From positions 62,001 to 126,000 of the forward strand of contig JALBYF010000046.1 of the NCBI GenBank assembly GCA_023212725.1: a DNA stretch of 64,000 nt. The letters run 5' to 3'. Under the pieces are notes generated by a model. It worked only from the letters and a program-made list of their open reading frames with translations, ran no database searches and was not told where the DNA came from. Below are positions 41,761 to 51,286 of the stretch, piece by piece (position 1 is the stretch's first letter; the number at the start of each line of letters is the position of its first letter). The position numbers and the translations under genes were made by a program. The stretch comes from Tranzscheliella williamsii. Its lineage: Eukaryota; Basidiomycota; Ustilaginomycetes; Ustilaginales; Ustilaginaceae.

Positions 41761-42037
41761 GTACATCCTCTTGCTCAAGCGATACCCCAGCCATGCAGTT
41801 TATCTGACTCGCATACTAACGGCTTGCCTGACTGGCATGGATATTGATGCACTATAATCCTACTATGCCTATAACGCCGTTACGACACATCACTGCTCTT
41901 CGTTTACCGGCATGTGGCTTTCAGAGTACAAGTTAGATTACAGAACGTAGCGGAGTCTACGTGTCCGTAGCGAGATAAGGGCGTAGTATACACGGAGAGG
42001 GTATGAAGCGGGGCGGATGTGGGTGCGGGGAGGGTTG

Positions 42038-43504
42038 TCAGCGCAAGGTTTCGGGGAGGGAGAGGCCAACGGCGAGGTTTTTGGGGCCGAAGTACTTGGC
42101 GTAGCAGATGCGGCACCATATGTTGGCGGAGGGGTGGGGAGCGGTGGGGGGTGGGAGGGCGGGGCCTTCTTCGAGTTTGCCGGATTCGAGAGTGGTGGCG
42201 CAGCCGTCGCAGCGGAGGCAAGCGCGGTGCCATTTGCGGCCTGCGGCGGCCTTTTGCTCTGCGAAGTAGACCGGTTTGGCGCAGCGCGCGCAGAGCGGTG
42301 TTCCACCGCCCGCGTCGACGATGCTCGAACTCAACCCGATGCGGTCAATCCCGCTCTTGCGACGCCCGCTCACCTCGTCCTCGCTGGACGACGCCTGCGC
42401 GAGCGCAGACGGCACATGCGTCTGCGTCCGCGGCGGCGCGATCTTGGCCGTCCCCGACGCCCCCGTCAGCGTCCTCGGATCCGGCCGCTTCGCCGGCGGA
42501 AGCTGCCCAACCGCCGCCAGCGGCGACTGCGCATTCACCGTCCTCCCCACAGAAGGCGAGACAGCACTGCCGAGGCGGACGGAGCCAATCGTGTCCGTAG
42601 CAGCAACGCGACGGGTCTGAACGGTGACGGGCGTCCCATCTTCACCGATAATGGTCTCGGTCGAGTACTGCGGCTGATTTGACCGCGATATGGGTGGGGA
42701 TGGCGTGTCATAGTAGTTCGCAGAGGGGATCACATGTCCTGTTGATAACTGAGAAGGCGGCTGCTCTCGCCTGAGAGAATCCTCGCCAGGGACGCCTCTG
42801 CTCGGTGTGTCGATGCTCATGTCACCTACCGCAGACTGCAACGAGGCGACAGAGTAGCGCAGATCAGCCGAGTCTGCAGAAATCGCTTCGTCGATCGACC
42901 TTATGGGTGTTTGGTGGGGAGAAGCATACGCCGAATAGCGGCTGGATGTGTAGGGTCGGGACGAGGCTTTGGCGGGTGAAGGAGGGGACGCAGGACCACC
43001 AGGAGACAGGCCTCTCGAGCGGATGTTGATGCCGGGTACCTGGTCCTCTTCACCGATGAGCGATGCGCCAGGGCTAAACTTAGTAGGGCTCGGCGACCGA
43101 TCGGCAAGCTCTCGAAGGCCCTTGTTTAGCTGAATCTCTGGGCTGGTATATTGTCGGCCTGCAAAAGCGGCGCTTTTGGAGGGAGCGCTCAAAGGGCTTC
43201 GAGCGGTGTTTGGCAGCTTGGACGGCGGCGACCTCGGAGATTTCGGCGAGGTTGGATTGAGAGAGACAGCTTTGGAGAATCCGCCCTTGCCTGTGCCGAG
43301 ATGCTCCCTGTGGCAGTTCTTGCAGTAGGGCTGCTCGTCATGCTCCACCAGGAGCGTAGAGTCGAGCCGCTTGTTGCAGACGGTGCACGTCAGGCAGGTC
43401 TTGTGGTAAGGCTTGGAGGCAGGGCCAATAACCTGCTCCGCCAAGAATACCGAGGTGTTACAGCGGGCGCACTTGGGCGCGGCAGGAACAGCAAAACGCG
43501 GCAT
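42038..43504 (-). CDS. Two-LIM-domain protein
   Basis: A single coding exon for 488 residues, using the ATG at 43504 (MPRFAVPAAPKCARC); the frame opens 36 codons earlier but with splice-acceptor-like sequence (CTGATAAGCAG) in between, suggesting a 5' UTR intron. LIM 1 runs over residues 12-64, with CARCNTSVFLAEQ, HKTCLTCTVCNKRL and YCKNCH. A long Ser/Pro-rich linker (about residues 70-395) has SPTKFSPG and SPKSPRSPP stretches, with many proline-directed phosphorylation sites. LIM 2 lies near the C-terminus with CARCAKPVYFAEQ, CLRCDGC and WCRICYAKYFG, and contains a Pro-rich insertion. LIM pairs act as protein-binding zinc fingers in actin and signalling scaffolds; the partner is unknown. Human CRP proteins also have two LIM domains but a short linker. 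Confidence 0.88.
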   Translation of the reverse strand: MPRFAVPAAPKCARCNTSVFLAEQVIGPASKPYHKTCLTCTVCNKRLDSTLLVEHDEQPYCKNCHREHLGTGKGGFSKAVSLNPTSPKSPRSPPSKLPNTARSPLSAPSKSAAFAGRQYTSPEIQLNKGLRELADRSPSPTKFSPGASLIGEEDQVPGINIRSRGLSPGGPASPPSPAKASSRPYTSSRYSAYASPHQTPIRSIDEAISADSADLRYSVASLQSAVGDMSIDTPSRGVPGEDSLRREQPPSQLSTGHVIPSANYYDTPSPPISRSNQPQYSTETIIGEDGTPVTVQTRRVAATDTIGSVRLGSAVSPSVGRTVNAQSPLAAVGQLPPAKRPDPRTLTGASGTAKIAPPRTQTHVPSALAQASSSEDEVSGRRKSGIDRIGLSSSIVDAGGGTPLCARCAKPVYFAEQKAAAGRKWHRACLRCDGCATTLESGKLEEGPALPPPTAPHPSANIWCRICYAKYFGPKNLAVGLSLPETLR

Positions 43505-43920
43505 GGCGACAGCGCCACAGCAGGACCTGCTTATCAGTGACCCACAACGACGTCGAGATGTTACTAGGAAGCGGGAGCGGCGAGGATGAGGGTATGGGTA
43601 TATGCGACGCAAGAACTAAGAGCACAGCGAGGCGTGGTGTGGGTTGGCGGACGAGTGCAGTGGATTGTAGGTCGACTGTGAGTTGTTGATGTCGTCGTCG
43701 ATGCGTCTCACTACTTAGCCCGGCAAGAACATACACAGCCGACGCGTCACGGAGCACCAAATCGGATTGCGATCTAACATCAAGTCACACCCGAAAAGGT
43801 AACCGTCGCATGGGACAAGATTGAAAAACTGCGTACGGCTCAGTGGCTGCAATCGAGTATATGCATTAAAACAAATGTGGCAACAAAAAGTGGTCGGTGG
43901 GGGCATGAACGGAACTACGG
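43505..43920. other. Region between the LIM and MsrA genes
   Basis: About 415 bases containing the LIM promoter and 5' leader (probably with a small intron ending at 43526) and the 3' flank of MsrA. No gene was seen. Confidence 0.35.
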
Positions 43921-44654
43921 TCACCACCAATAACGGTGAGTGGAACAATGGTAGCCGTTGGGATGGTTGATCAGGTATTGCTGATGGTAGTCGTCGGCCG
44001 GGAAGAAGTCCTCTTTTGGCCGAAGCTCGATTTGGGTTACAATCTTGCTTCCCTTTGGATCAAAGTGCTTCTTCTGCACCTCTTCAGTGACCTTTTTCGC
44101 AATCTCTAGCTGGTTCTCGTCGTGAGCAAAGATGGCAGAACGATACTGTGTGCCGCGATCATTGCCTTGCTGATTGAGCTGCGTCGGGTCGTGTGTCCGG
44201 TAGAAAAACTGGATGAGCTCCGCATAGGATACCTTAGACTGAAAAAGAGGGCAAAAAAATAGAACAGATCGATCAACAACGCAACCCCAGGCGAAGAGTC
44301 AGCTCGTCGTGGAGGGCTACTTACCGGATCGAAGTCGATTTTGGTTGCCTCAGCGTGGCCGGTTCTGCCGGTGCAGACCTCCTCGTAGGTGGGTTGCTTG
44401 CTTGACTCAGCACCGCCGATGAAGCCGACTTTGGCATCGATCAGCCCTTTCCCGTTGGCGTACGCCTTGCGGTAGATGTCTTCAGTGCCCCAAAAACATC
44501 CCGAGGCAACAGTGGCGCTTTCGATCCCAGACATGGCGGCGTTGGAACTGTGCAGGGCCTGCTGGGCGGCTTGCGCAGTCGGTGTGGTAGGCGGACCGAG
44601 GTGCTGGATCAGTGGCTGCGAGGACTTGAAGAAGAGCGAGAAGAATCTGCTCAT
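43921..44654 (-). CDS. MsrA: Peptide methionine-S-sulfoxide reductase
   Basis: Two exons, 44654-44325 and 44238-43921, joined in phase 0 across an 86-base intron (GTAAGT...TTTTTCAG), give 215 residues. The catalytic motif is GCFWG, with Cys53; VGFIGG, VCTGRTGHAEAT (binding of the methyl sulfoxide) and IQFFYRTHDPTQLNQQGND follow across the junction. The C-terminal HCSTHRYWW contains one Cys that may act as a resolving residue. MsrA repairs oxidised methionine with thioredoxin. The first 40 residues are hydrophobic, Ser- and Lys-containing and free of acidic residues, while Met41 begins the core; this suggests alternative mitochondrial and cytosolic forms from two start codons. The gene is divergent from EXO70. 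Confidence 0.9.
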
Positions 44655-45075
44655 CAGTGACTATAGCGGAAACAGATCGCGTGGTTGCCTTCTGGTACAG
44701 TATGACAATCACGCAGGGCTGTGGTGGTTCTTAATGTGTCGTCGTTGACTAAGAAGATAGGTGACCAGCCGCTGAGCCATAAGAGACTCACGAAAGGGAT
44801 GCCCACAAATCCTCAGCTGCCAGGCAGATGACGTGATTTTTGGGTTGACTTGTGGAGAAAGCATAGCCGGGGCGAGTGGATCTTGAATCGGGCCGGCCTG
44901 TACTCCGATTTCCAGATCGACCCCTTCGGCAAAGGGTTCATGCACGCAACGCGGTGATACAGAACCAACACTCAGACCCACACGCTTTTGACGAACGCCT
45001 GCTTCTTACCATCTTCGCATCGCAACGGATGATCACGTTGCACCGGCGGACTAAACCCCGTTACCGAGCCTGAAC
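44655..45075. other. Divergent promoter region, MsrA / EXO70
   Basis: About 420 bases between divergent starts; no gene or striking motif. A small open frame on the minus strand begins without ATG and was not accepted. Confidence 0.35.
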
Positions 45076-47271
45076 ATGTCTTACAGTGGACACACAGGCA
45101 AACAGATCACGTCGCCATCTCTAGGTTCTTCGTCTCGGTTCCATGCTTTTGCCGGCCCTTCGTCTGGCGGGGCTGGCGCCGCCCAGCACGATAGTGAGCT
45201 AGCGTTCGCAGAGCTGCAGGTTCTTTCGCAGAACCAGCGGAAGCTGGCATCGCTCACCAATAGAATGACCACCATCCTCTCTGGCTTCGATAAACGCCTG
45301 ATCAAGCTTGAAGGAAGTATTTTGCCGATCCACAAGGGTACGCAAAAGCTCGCGCGCATGTCGGACAACATCGACCTGACGCTTGCAGCACTCAACAAAA
45401 CGCTTGGGCATTATGATGTGGTCATCGATGAACAGCCATTGATCAAGCAAGGCCCAAGCGCAAGGGACACAAGGCCGTACATGGAGACGATCGACCGTGT
45501 CATCAAGGGTCTCGAGTACCTTCAGAGATCGGATCTCAAGAGCCAGGAAGGCGTTATGAAGAAAATGACCGACCTAGTTGAGCTCGGAGCGCGCAACTTG
45601 ACTACGTTTATCTCAGACTGGGTCAGCGCTGACTCCGAGCTTATCGACCTCGCCGACTACAGCCTTGGCAGTGGGCATTACCCCGTTCTAGCAGAACCCA
45701 CGCACAATGCTGTGGTCCCGATCTTCAATTACTTATCAACGCTTCCGCAGCACCCAAGGACAGGCTACACGCCACTCGTAGCTGCCTTCGCGGTCTACGC
45801 ATCCATACGTGCCAAGTATCTGACCGAGTGCCTTGCTCCTCTATCGGTGCGTGTACAGCAGTATGCACTAGAAAAGATCGGAGCCGGCCTCAGCGGAGCA
45901 GGTATGGTGATGGTCACGCACGACAACGATGAAGACCATACTGGCAGTTATCGTAGAGGCGATGCCGGGGCTGTGGAACTTCTCGAGTCGTATTATGGTC
46001 TACTGGACAACGAGTATCGCCTCCTCCAAGGTATCATGGCCTCCGCTGAGTTGGATAAGGAGACCTTACTTCTCGCCTCTACCTTTTCGCAACTGTCCGC
46101 CTCTTCACTGGATAAGCTCATTGAATCGCTGTCATCGGTCCATTCGCACGTTCGGCGTCATTTGTCGACGCACACGTCCTTCCTGCTTGACTTGATAGGT
46201 GCGTTGTCGACCATCATCCTTACCGGCCGATGGGATGTCTTGATACGCGCCATGGAGGATAGCCCCGAGGCCCCGCTTTACAGTTCCATGCCAGTCAGCC
46301 GCTCGGACCTGGATCTGAACGCCGGTCTAGCTCCCGCAACGGAGCTTCTCGAGATTTATAGCAAGTTGAAAAACACCGCCATAGGCATCTTCCCACGCTT
46401 CATCGAGGATGTCAAAGCGATACCGGAGCGAAGAGGTGGAGAGGTGCCTAGTACCTCAGTCAATGAAATCAGCTACATGGGTCTGCAGTTCATTCGACAG
46501 ATTGTTGAATATAGCGATGTGGTGACGCCCTTGCTGCAGACACTCGGCAGTGGCAACTGGATGATGTCGAGCGGCACAGCGCCCGTCCTGTCCTTGGGGC
46601 TTGACAGCGATCCCTCCAAGCAGTCCATTGCGGGCGATTATCTGAACGATGTACTGGCTGTCGTGCTGAGCACGCTCGAGGCCCGGTCCAGAGCGATCAG
46701 GCAACCGTCGACGGCGTCCATCTTCCTGCTCAACAATATCGGCCATCTTCGGCGAACGCTCTCGGCGTCGTTGCCAAGCTACCTTGGCGTACACGAAGAC
46801 GAGAGCGGTGCCTCGGTCATCGCCCTGTATCTTGGCGAAGTGGGCGAAGACTTGTTGACCACGGCGTTGCGCCAGGCTAACACTGCATATCTGGATGCCT
46901 GGTCCCCCGTGGTGGCGCCACTGATGGACGACCAGCCGCTCTCGGCGCACGCTTCACAGTACCACCGGCACGCCACCTCGAAACTGATCGGCGTCGGGTC
47001 GGGATCCGAGAAGAATCAGGTCAAGGACAGATTTGCCAAGTTCTACGACAGCCTCGACGACCTCGAGAGGCTGCACCGTGCCTATCCCTTCAGCAAGGAA
47101 GATCAGGAGCTCAAGGAGCGTCTGAAGCGGGATGTCACGCGGCTCGTCTGCCCGATGTACGCCAGGTTCTTGGGCAAGCACAAGGCAGGCGACTTTACTA
47201 AGAATCCCAGCAAGCATATCCGTATGTCCGAGAGCGAGGTCGAGGAGAAGATCGCCAGCCTATTCCGCTAG
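45076..47271 (+). CDS. EXO70: Exocyst complex subunit Exo70
   Basis: A single-exon gene for 731 residues. After a short Ser/Gly-rich start, the N-terminal helices carry QKLASLTNRMTTILSGFDKRL-type heptads, with LARMSDNIDLTLAAL next, typical of Exo70. The helical rod continues throughout; the C-terminal domain includes YDSLDDLERLHRAYPFSKED, ERLKRDVTRLVCPMYARF and FTKNPSKHIRMSE, which match the lipid-binding C-terminal end of the family. Exo70 tethers secretory vesicles to the plasma membrane, binding PI(4,5)P2 and Rho/Cdc42 GTPases, so it is important for polar growth. No introns seen. Length is close to that of other fungal Exo70 proteins. The 3' end faces the transglycosylase-like gene, 137 bases away. 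Confidence 0.92.
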   Translation: MSYSGHTGKQITSPSLGSSSRFHAFAGPSSGGAGAAQHDSELAFAELQVLSQNQRKLASLTNRMTTILSGFDKRLIKLEGSILPIHKGTQKLARMSDNIDLTLAALNKTLGHYDVVIDEQPLIKQGPSARDTRPYMETIDRVIKGLEYLQRSDLKSQEGVMKKMTDLVELGARNLTTFISDWVSADSELIDLADYSLGSGHYPVLAEPTHNAVVPIFNYLSTLPQHPRTGYTPLVAAFAVYASIRAKYLTECLAPLSVRVQQYALEKIGAGLSGAGMVMVTHDNDEDHTGSYRRGDAGAVELLESYYGLLDNEYRLLQGIMASAELDKETLLLASTFSQLSASSLDKLIESLSSVHSHVRRHLSTHTSFLLDLIGALSTIILTGRWDVLIRAMEDSPEAPLYSSMPVSRSDLDLNAGLAPATELLEIYSKLKNTAIGIFPRFIEDVKAIPERRGGEVPSTSVNEISYMGLQFIRQIVEYSDVVTPLLQTLGSGNWMMSSGTAPVLSLGLDSDPSKQSIAGDYLNDVLAVVLSTLEARSRAIRQPSTASIFLLNNIGHLRRTLSASLPSYLGVHEDESGASVIALYLGEVGEDLLTTALRQANTAYLDAWSPVVAPLMDDQPLSAHASQYHRHATSKLIGVGSGSEKNQVKDRFAKFYDSLDDLERLHRAYPFSKEDQELKERLKRDVTRLVCPMYARFLGKHKAGDFTKNPSKHIRMSESEVEEKIASLFR

Positions 47272-47408
47272 CTTGCCATGCAACCTGCCGAGGCTCCTTG
47301 CGCTGGGACACACACCTGCCCCTGGTCATCGCTGCGGTCTGCGTCTGTACTTGTATTGGTGGCAGTGGCACTATCATCTACAGCAACGAGCTGGGCGTGT
47401 CGAAGGTG

Positions 47409-49064
47409 CTAGTGGTAGTCGACGAGTCGGGCGGAAAGCTGCAGACGGCCGAGCCAGTCCGGCGTGATGGTGTCGTTGTAGAGGACGCTGAGGCCCTGCG
47501 CGATGCGGTCGAGATACGGTGCGCTGACGTTGTCGCCGTCTTGGAGGTAGCTTCCGTAGCCGTCGACGGCGGGGCCGGCGACCCAGCTGCCGAGGCCGGT
47601 CATGCAGGTGCGCGGGAGGCCTGCGCCGATGAGGGCCTCGTTGGCCTTGACCCAGGCTTTCGTGGTGTTGCGGCGCTCGGCGCTGGTGGCGAGCTTGTGG
47701 ATCTGGGGCCAGTCATACGGGTCCTGGCTGGAAGTGCGGGCGAGGTTGCTCTGGATCCAGGTGGCGACGTGGATGTTGATCCAGGGGCGGAAGAGGCTCT
47801 TGTTGGTGAGCGAGTCAGGGCGGAGGGGTTGGCCGGAGGGCCAGTCGGGGAGGGGGCCGGCGGCACGGAAGGCGGGGGGCGTGTTGGCGGCGACGGTGGC
47901 GTGCGCACGGAAGAGCTCCAGCTCGGCAGCGCCGAAGGGCGACACTTGGAGCAAGCCCCAGCTGGCGCCCGAGTCGAGGCGACCGCCGTTGACGGCGTGC
48001 GTGTCAAAGTCCGACTCGGCGTGAATGTCGGCGAGAATGAGCCGCGCAGCATCGCGCGTTGCCAGCTCAGGGTAGTAGCGCGCCGCAGCCGAGAGGATGG
48101 CCGCCACGGTCTCGTCCAGCGCCGCACCGGTCGAGAGCCGAGCCAGATCGTCAGCCCAGGCGCGGATAACATGCAGGTCATGCCGCACCTCGTTCGGCCC
48201 ATATCCCGCCGTATTCGACAGCACCGTCACCTTGGAACCCCCTGCGTCCACAGCCGACGCCTGTGCAGCCGCCACCGCCGTCCTCTTCCTCTCAGAATGC
48301 GCGGACACGTAGGATGAGAAAGCCACAGGAGACGCATTCGCATCGGGCGCTCCCCCGGAAGCGCCGGCGCCAGAATGGCTGCTGCCGCCCCCACCCGCAG
48401 CACTTGACGTCCGATTGGACGGGTAGGCGCGTGCCAAGTCGGCCATGACTTGTTTGCTCTTGGATGCGTTGGCCACCACGCTGGTCTGATTGGTTAATAT
48501 CAGAGCAAGCTGACGCGCTTTGCGCCCCGTGATACCGCGATAATTCTTCATCAGCTCGTCCAGTTTGTTAGTGAAAATGTGAGCCATGGCGGCCTGGTCC
48601 CTGACGGCTTGGTGCGAGGGTGAAGATTTTCCTGCGTCTCGCCGCGTGCTTGTCTGAGACGATGCTGTACGGCTCGCCGAGGCCGCGGGAGAGACTTGAG
48701 GTTCGGACGCTATGGAAGGTGTAGCCGACGCGGCAGGAATTTTCTTTGCGGAGCTGTTGGTACTCGACGCTCGTGTCGGTGCCATAGTTACAGTGGCTGG
48801 GCCACTAGCTGACCTGCTGGCGGCAGAGGTAGCTCTGGCGGGGACAGCTATGGTGGCACCCTTGGGCCCAACCATGAGCGTATAGGTCGCAACAGGCTGC
48901 CGCACAGAGGGCGTAAATTCTCCTGATGATGCTACATCTGTCGCCGACATCTCCAGCGGCGCCATTCTAGGCAGAACGGCGCCGATCACCGCATGATTTG
49001 CCTGGCTCGCCACGAGCACGACGACGGTCAGCGAGCAGGCTTTCAGGTAGTCGAACCGAACCAT
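47409..49064 (-). CDS. Secreted lysozyme/lytic-transglycosylase-like protein
   Basis: A single coding exon for 551 residues. A signal peptide is evident (MVRFDYLKACSLTVVVLVAS, cleavage probably after QANHA). Residues ~40-150 are Ser/Thr/Ala/Pro-rich, as in an O-glycosylated stalk. A short helical segment (residues 160-210, HIFTNKLDELMKNYRGITG) and a second low-complexity stretch follow. The C-terminal ~230 residues carry IHAESDFDTHAVNGG with Glu350 and GASWGLLQVSPFG, which match the catalytic ES and the GLxQ motif of SLT/goose-lysozyme-fold lytic transglycosylases. A substrate would be peptidoglycan or chitin-like polymers. The motif match is by eye and the family is not named with certainty. 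A 5' UTR intron (49091-49154) and TATA-like ATATAA (minus strand, 49323-49328) suggest an ordinary promoter. Confidence 0.68.
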   Translation of the reverse strand: MVRFDYLKACSLTVVVLVASQANHAVIGAVLPRMAPLEMSATDVASSGEFTPSVRQPVATYTLMVGPKGATIAVPARATSAASRSASGPATVTMAPTRASSTNSSAKKIPAASATPSIASEPQVSPAASASRTASSQTSTRRDAGKSSPSHQAVRDQAAMAHIFTNKLDELMKNYRGITGRKARQLALILTNQTSVVANASKSKQVMADLARAYPSNRTSSAAGGGGSSHSGAGASGGAPDANASPVAFSSYVSAHSERKRTAVAAAQASAVDAGGSKVTVLSNTAGYGPNEVRHDLHVIRAWADDLARLSTGAALDETVAAILSAAARYYPELATRDAARLILADIHAESDFDTHAVNGGRLDSGASWGLLQVSPFGAAELELFRAHATVAANTPPAFRAAGPLPDWPSGQPLRPDSLTNKSLFRPWINIHVATWIQSNLARTSSQDPYDWPQIHKLATSAERRNTTKAWVKANEALIGAGLPRTCMTGLGSWVAGPAVDGYGSYLQDGDNVSAPYLDRIAQGLSVLYNDTITPDWLGRLQLSARLVDYH

Positions 49065-50041
49065 TTAAGGCAGCCCGTTAGCCTTGCGGTCTGTGCAGAA
49101 AGAGGAAAAGGAAGGAAACTGTCAGTTCAGAGAAGCGGTCGATGTTGTACTCACAGTTGTCCAGCAGGATGGAAAACGTTATAGAAGACTCGAATATGCT
49201 TGGAGACCAGTCCAAGAAGCGAGACAATCCTCAACCAGCGAGAGATTGTTGGTAATAAGGTCGACGGTGGTGATGATGGGACGAGGACAAAAGACAAGCA
49301 ACACTAGACACTGGCCGTCCACATATAAGGTACCGCGAGCAAAGACCGGTCCAAAACAGGCAGTCGAGGCACACCTGCCATCCTACCTTGACCGGACAGG
49401 TCCAACCTACAAAGGACCCCTCTCAGGCACTTGCAGCCCGCTTTGGCGCAGTGGAGTCTAGTAGATGCAAATTCAACCTGCCACCACATGTGGAAGCCCA
49501 GCTTGTCTCTAGTGTTTGTGTCGGCGAAGCGACTCCACGATATGCCAGACATATCGTTTCTCCTCTTTGACGACGCATGGATACAGAAATAGAATTTCGC
49601 ATAAAACGGCACAGAAATGGCAAGGAGAAAAGGACGGAAAATGGCATTCGTAATTCATCTACCCGAAGGCCACTCTAACAGGCTCTTTGACACAGCTTAC
49701 GGTCGAGAAGGTGGACGGAGGCAAGACGGAAATAACGGCGAGCGAAATTTCCCCACAGGTGTTGGAGTCCGAGGGTTTGGTCCGAAGCCACGGCCGCCAC
49801 TTAAAGGAGCCAACGCCCATAGCCGGCAGAGTCGGACGCCAGCTCTTCTCTCCTCTTGCCACTTTCTTCGACTTAGGCTCTGGAAAGTACTCGACTTGAC
49901 GAAAATCGCACCACGGACCCCCACCGTCGTTACTAGCAGGCATTTGCCACTCAACGTGTCCAGGCGAGCTAGCCGGGACTTGCAAGTTCTAAATTTGATT
50001 GGCGGGCTGGTAAGCGAGTCTTTACGAGGGCTAGAGCAAAC
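49065..50041. other. Divergent promoter region, transglycosylase-like / thiolase genes
   Basis: About 980 bases between divergent starts. Besides the probable 5' UTR intron, TATA-like ACATATAAGG lies at 49321-49330. No gene is supported; open frames of about 100 codons on both strands overlap and have no family motif. Confidence 0.4.
49091..49154 (-). other. Probable 5' UTR intron of the transglycosylase-like gene
   Basis: On the minus strand, GTGAGT starts at 49154 and a pyrimidine-rich acceptor (CTTTCTGCACAG) ends at 49091, 26 bases before the ATG at 49064. A closer acceptor at 49119 would leave only 36 bases, so the longer form is favoured. Confidence 0.5.
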
Positions 50042-51286
50042 ATGGCGTTCCGCAGCTCTGCCGCAGTGCGACAAGGACTGCAGAGCCTGCTGCAGAAACG
50101 GGCGGATGATGTTGTCTTTACGACGGCGCTGCGAACGCCCATTGCGCGGATGAAGAAGGGCTACAAGGACGCGTATCCCGAAGAGCTGCTAAGTTTTGTC
50201 CTTCAACGCACACGCGAACGACTCGAGTCGCGCGGGGTCGACAAGAACATCATCGAGGATATCTGCACCGGCACCGTGCTGATGGAGCTCGGAGGAGCCA
50301 AGTCGGGACGGATGGCGGCGTTGCATGCGGGGATGCCCGTCACCTCGGCGTACAAGACGGTCAACCGGCAGTGCGCCAGTTCGCTGCAGAGCATCACCGA
50401 TATCGCCAACGCCATCCGCGCTGGCGAGATCCAGTGCGGCATTGCAGCGGGTGTCGAGTCGATGACCCGAAACTACGGGTCGAGGGCGATCCCCGTCGAC
50501 CTGAGCCCGATCCTCAAAGAAAGCTCTTCCGACGACGCCCGAGACTGCATCTTGCCCATGGGAGAGACGTCGGAGCGGGTCGCTGAACAGTGGGACATTA
50601 GCCGAGAGCGACAGGATCACTTTGCGGCCGAGTCCCACCGGAAGGCGGAAGCTGCACAGCAAGACGGCCGCCTTGCGTCCGAAATCGAACCGATCGAAGT
50701 CCGATGGATCGACGCAGAGACGGGAAAAGAGAGCACGAGGCTGGTGAGCAAGGACGAAGGTATCCGTCCCGGCACCACGGCCGAGTCGCTTGCGAAGCTG
50801 AAGCCTGTCTTCCGCCCGGACGGACGAAGCACGGCGGGGAACTCGTCACAGGTCAGCGATGGGGCAGTTGCACTGACGATGGCGCGGCGGGACGTTGCTG
50901 AAGCTGCAGGCATGGAGATTCTCGGTCGTTGGGTGGGTACAGCCACCAAGGGTGTCAAGCCTGATGTAATGGGAATCGGCCCTGCTGAAGCGGTGCCTAA
51001 ACTGCTCGAGCGATTCCAGCTCCAGGCGAGCGATATCGAGCTGTGGGAGCTGAACGAGGCATTCGCATCTCAGTCGTTGATGGTCATGGACACGCTTAAG
51101 CTGGACGCTACCAAGGTCAACCCCAAGGGAGGTGCCATCGCTCTCGGCCACCCGCTTGGTGCTTCCGGCGGCCGACTGGTCACCAGCTTGCTCTTCGAGC
51201 TACGACGAACGGGCCAGCAGCTAGGCGTGGCTACATTGTGCTGTGGCACTGGCTACGGCAAGGCTACCCTCATCATTGCTGAGTAA
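50042..51286 (+). CDS. 3-ketoacyl-CoA thiolase
   Basis: A single-exon gene for 414 residues. The acyl-accepting Cys111 is in NRQCASSLQ, the base His370 in GGAIALGHPLGASGGR and the second Cys400 in TLCCGTGYG. NSSQVSDGAVAL and ELNEAFASQSL are further thiolase motifs. It cleaves 3-ketoacyl-CoA with CoA in the last step of beta-oxidation. The N-terminus (about residues 1-25, VRQGLQSLLQK) resembles the peroxisomal thiolase leader but fits the PTS2 consensus imperfectly; no C-terminal PTS1 (SKL-type) is seen, as the end is LIIAE. Peroxisomal location is therefore probable from family, not proven by signal; a mitochondrial location is also possible because the leader is basic and amphipathic. Confidence 0.9.
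   Translation: MAFRSSAAVRQGLQSLLQKRADDVVFTTALRTPIARMKKGYKDAYPEELLSFVLQRTRERLESRGVDKNIIEDICTGTVLMELGGAKSGRMAALHAGMPVTSAYKTVNRQCASSLQSITDIANAIRAGEIQCGIAAGVESMTRNYGSRAIPVDLSPILKESSSDDARDCILPMGETSERVAEQWDISRERQDHFAAESHRKAEAAQQDGRLASEIEPIEVRWIDAETGKESTRLVSKDEGIRPGTTAESLAKLKPVFRPDGRSTAGNSSQVSDGAVALTMARRDVAEAAGMEILGRWVGTATKGVKPDVMGIGPAEAVPKLLERFQLQASDIELWELNEAFASQSLMVMDTLKLDATKVNPKGGAIALGHPLGASGGRLVTSLLFELRRTGQQLGVATLCCGTGYGKATLIIAE

Noticed and set aside
47298..48317. 339-codon plus-strand open frame opposite the transglycosylase-like gene
   Set aside because: Val/Gly/Ala-rich shadow; the minus strand has a signal peptide and catalytic motifs.
50042..50120. A PTS2 peroxisomal signal in the thiolase N-terminus
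   Set aside because: RQGLQSLLQ is near the consensus, but the required His/Gln is displaced by one position; only noted as near-match.
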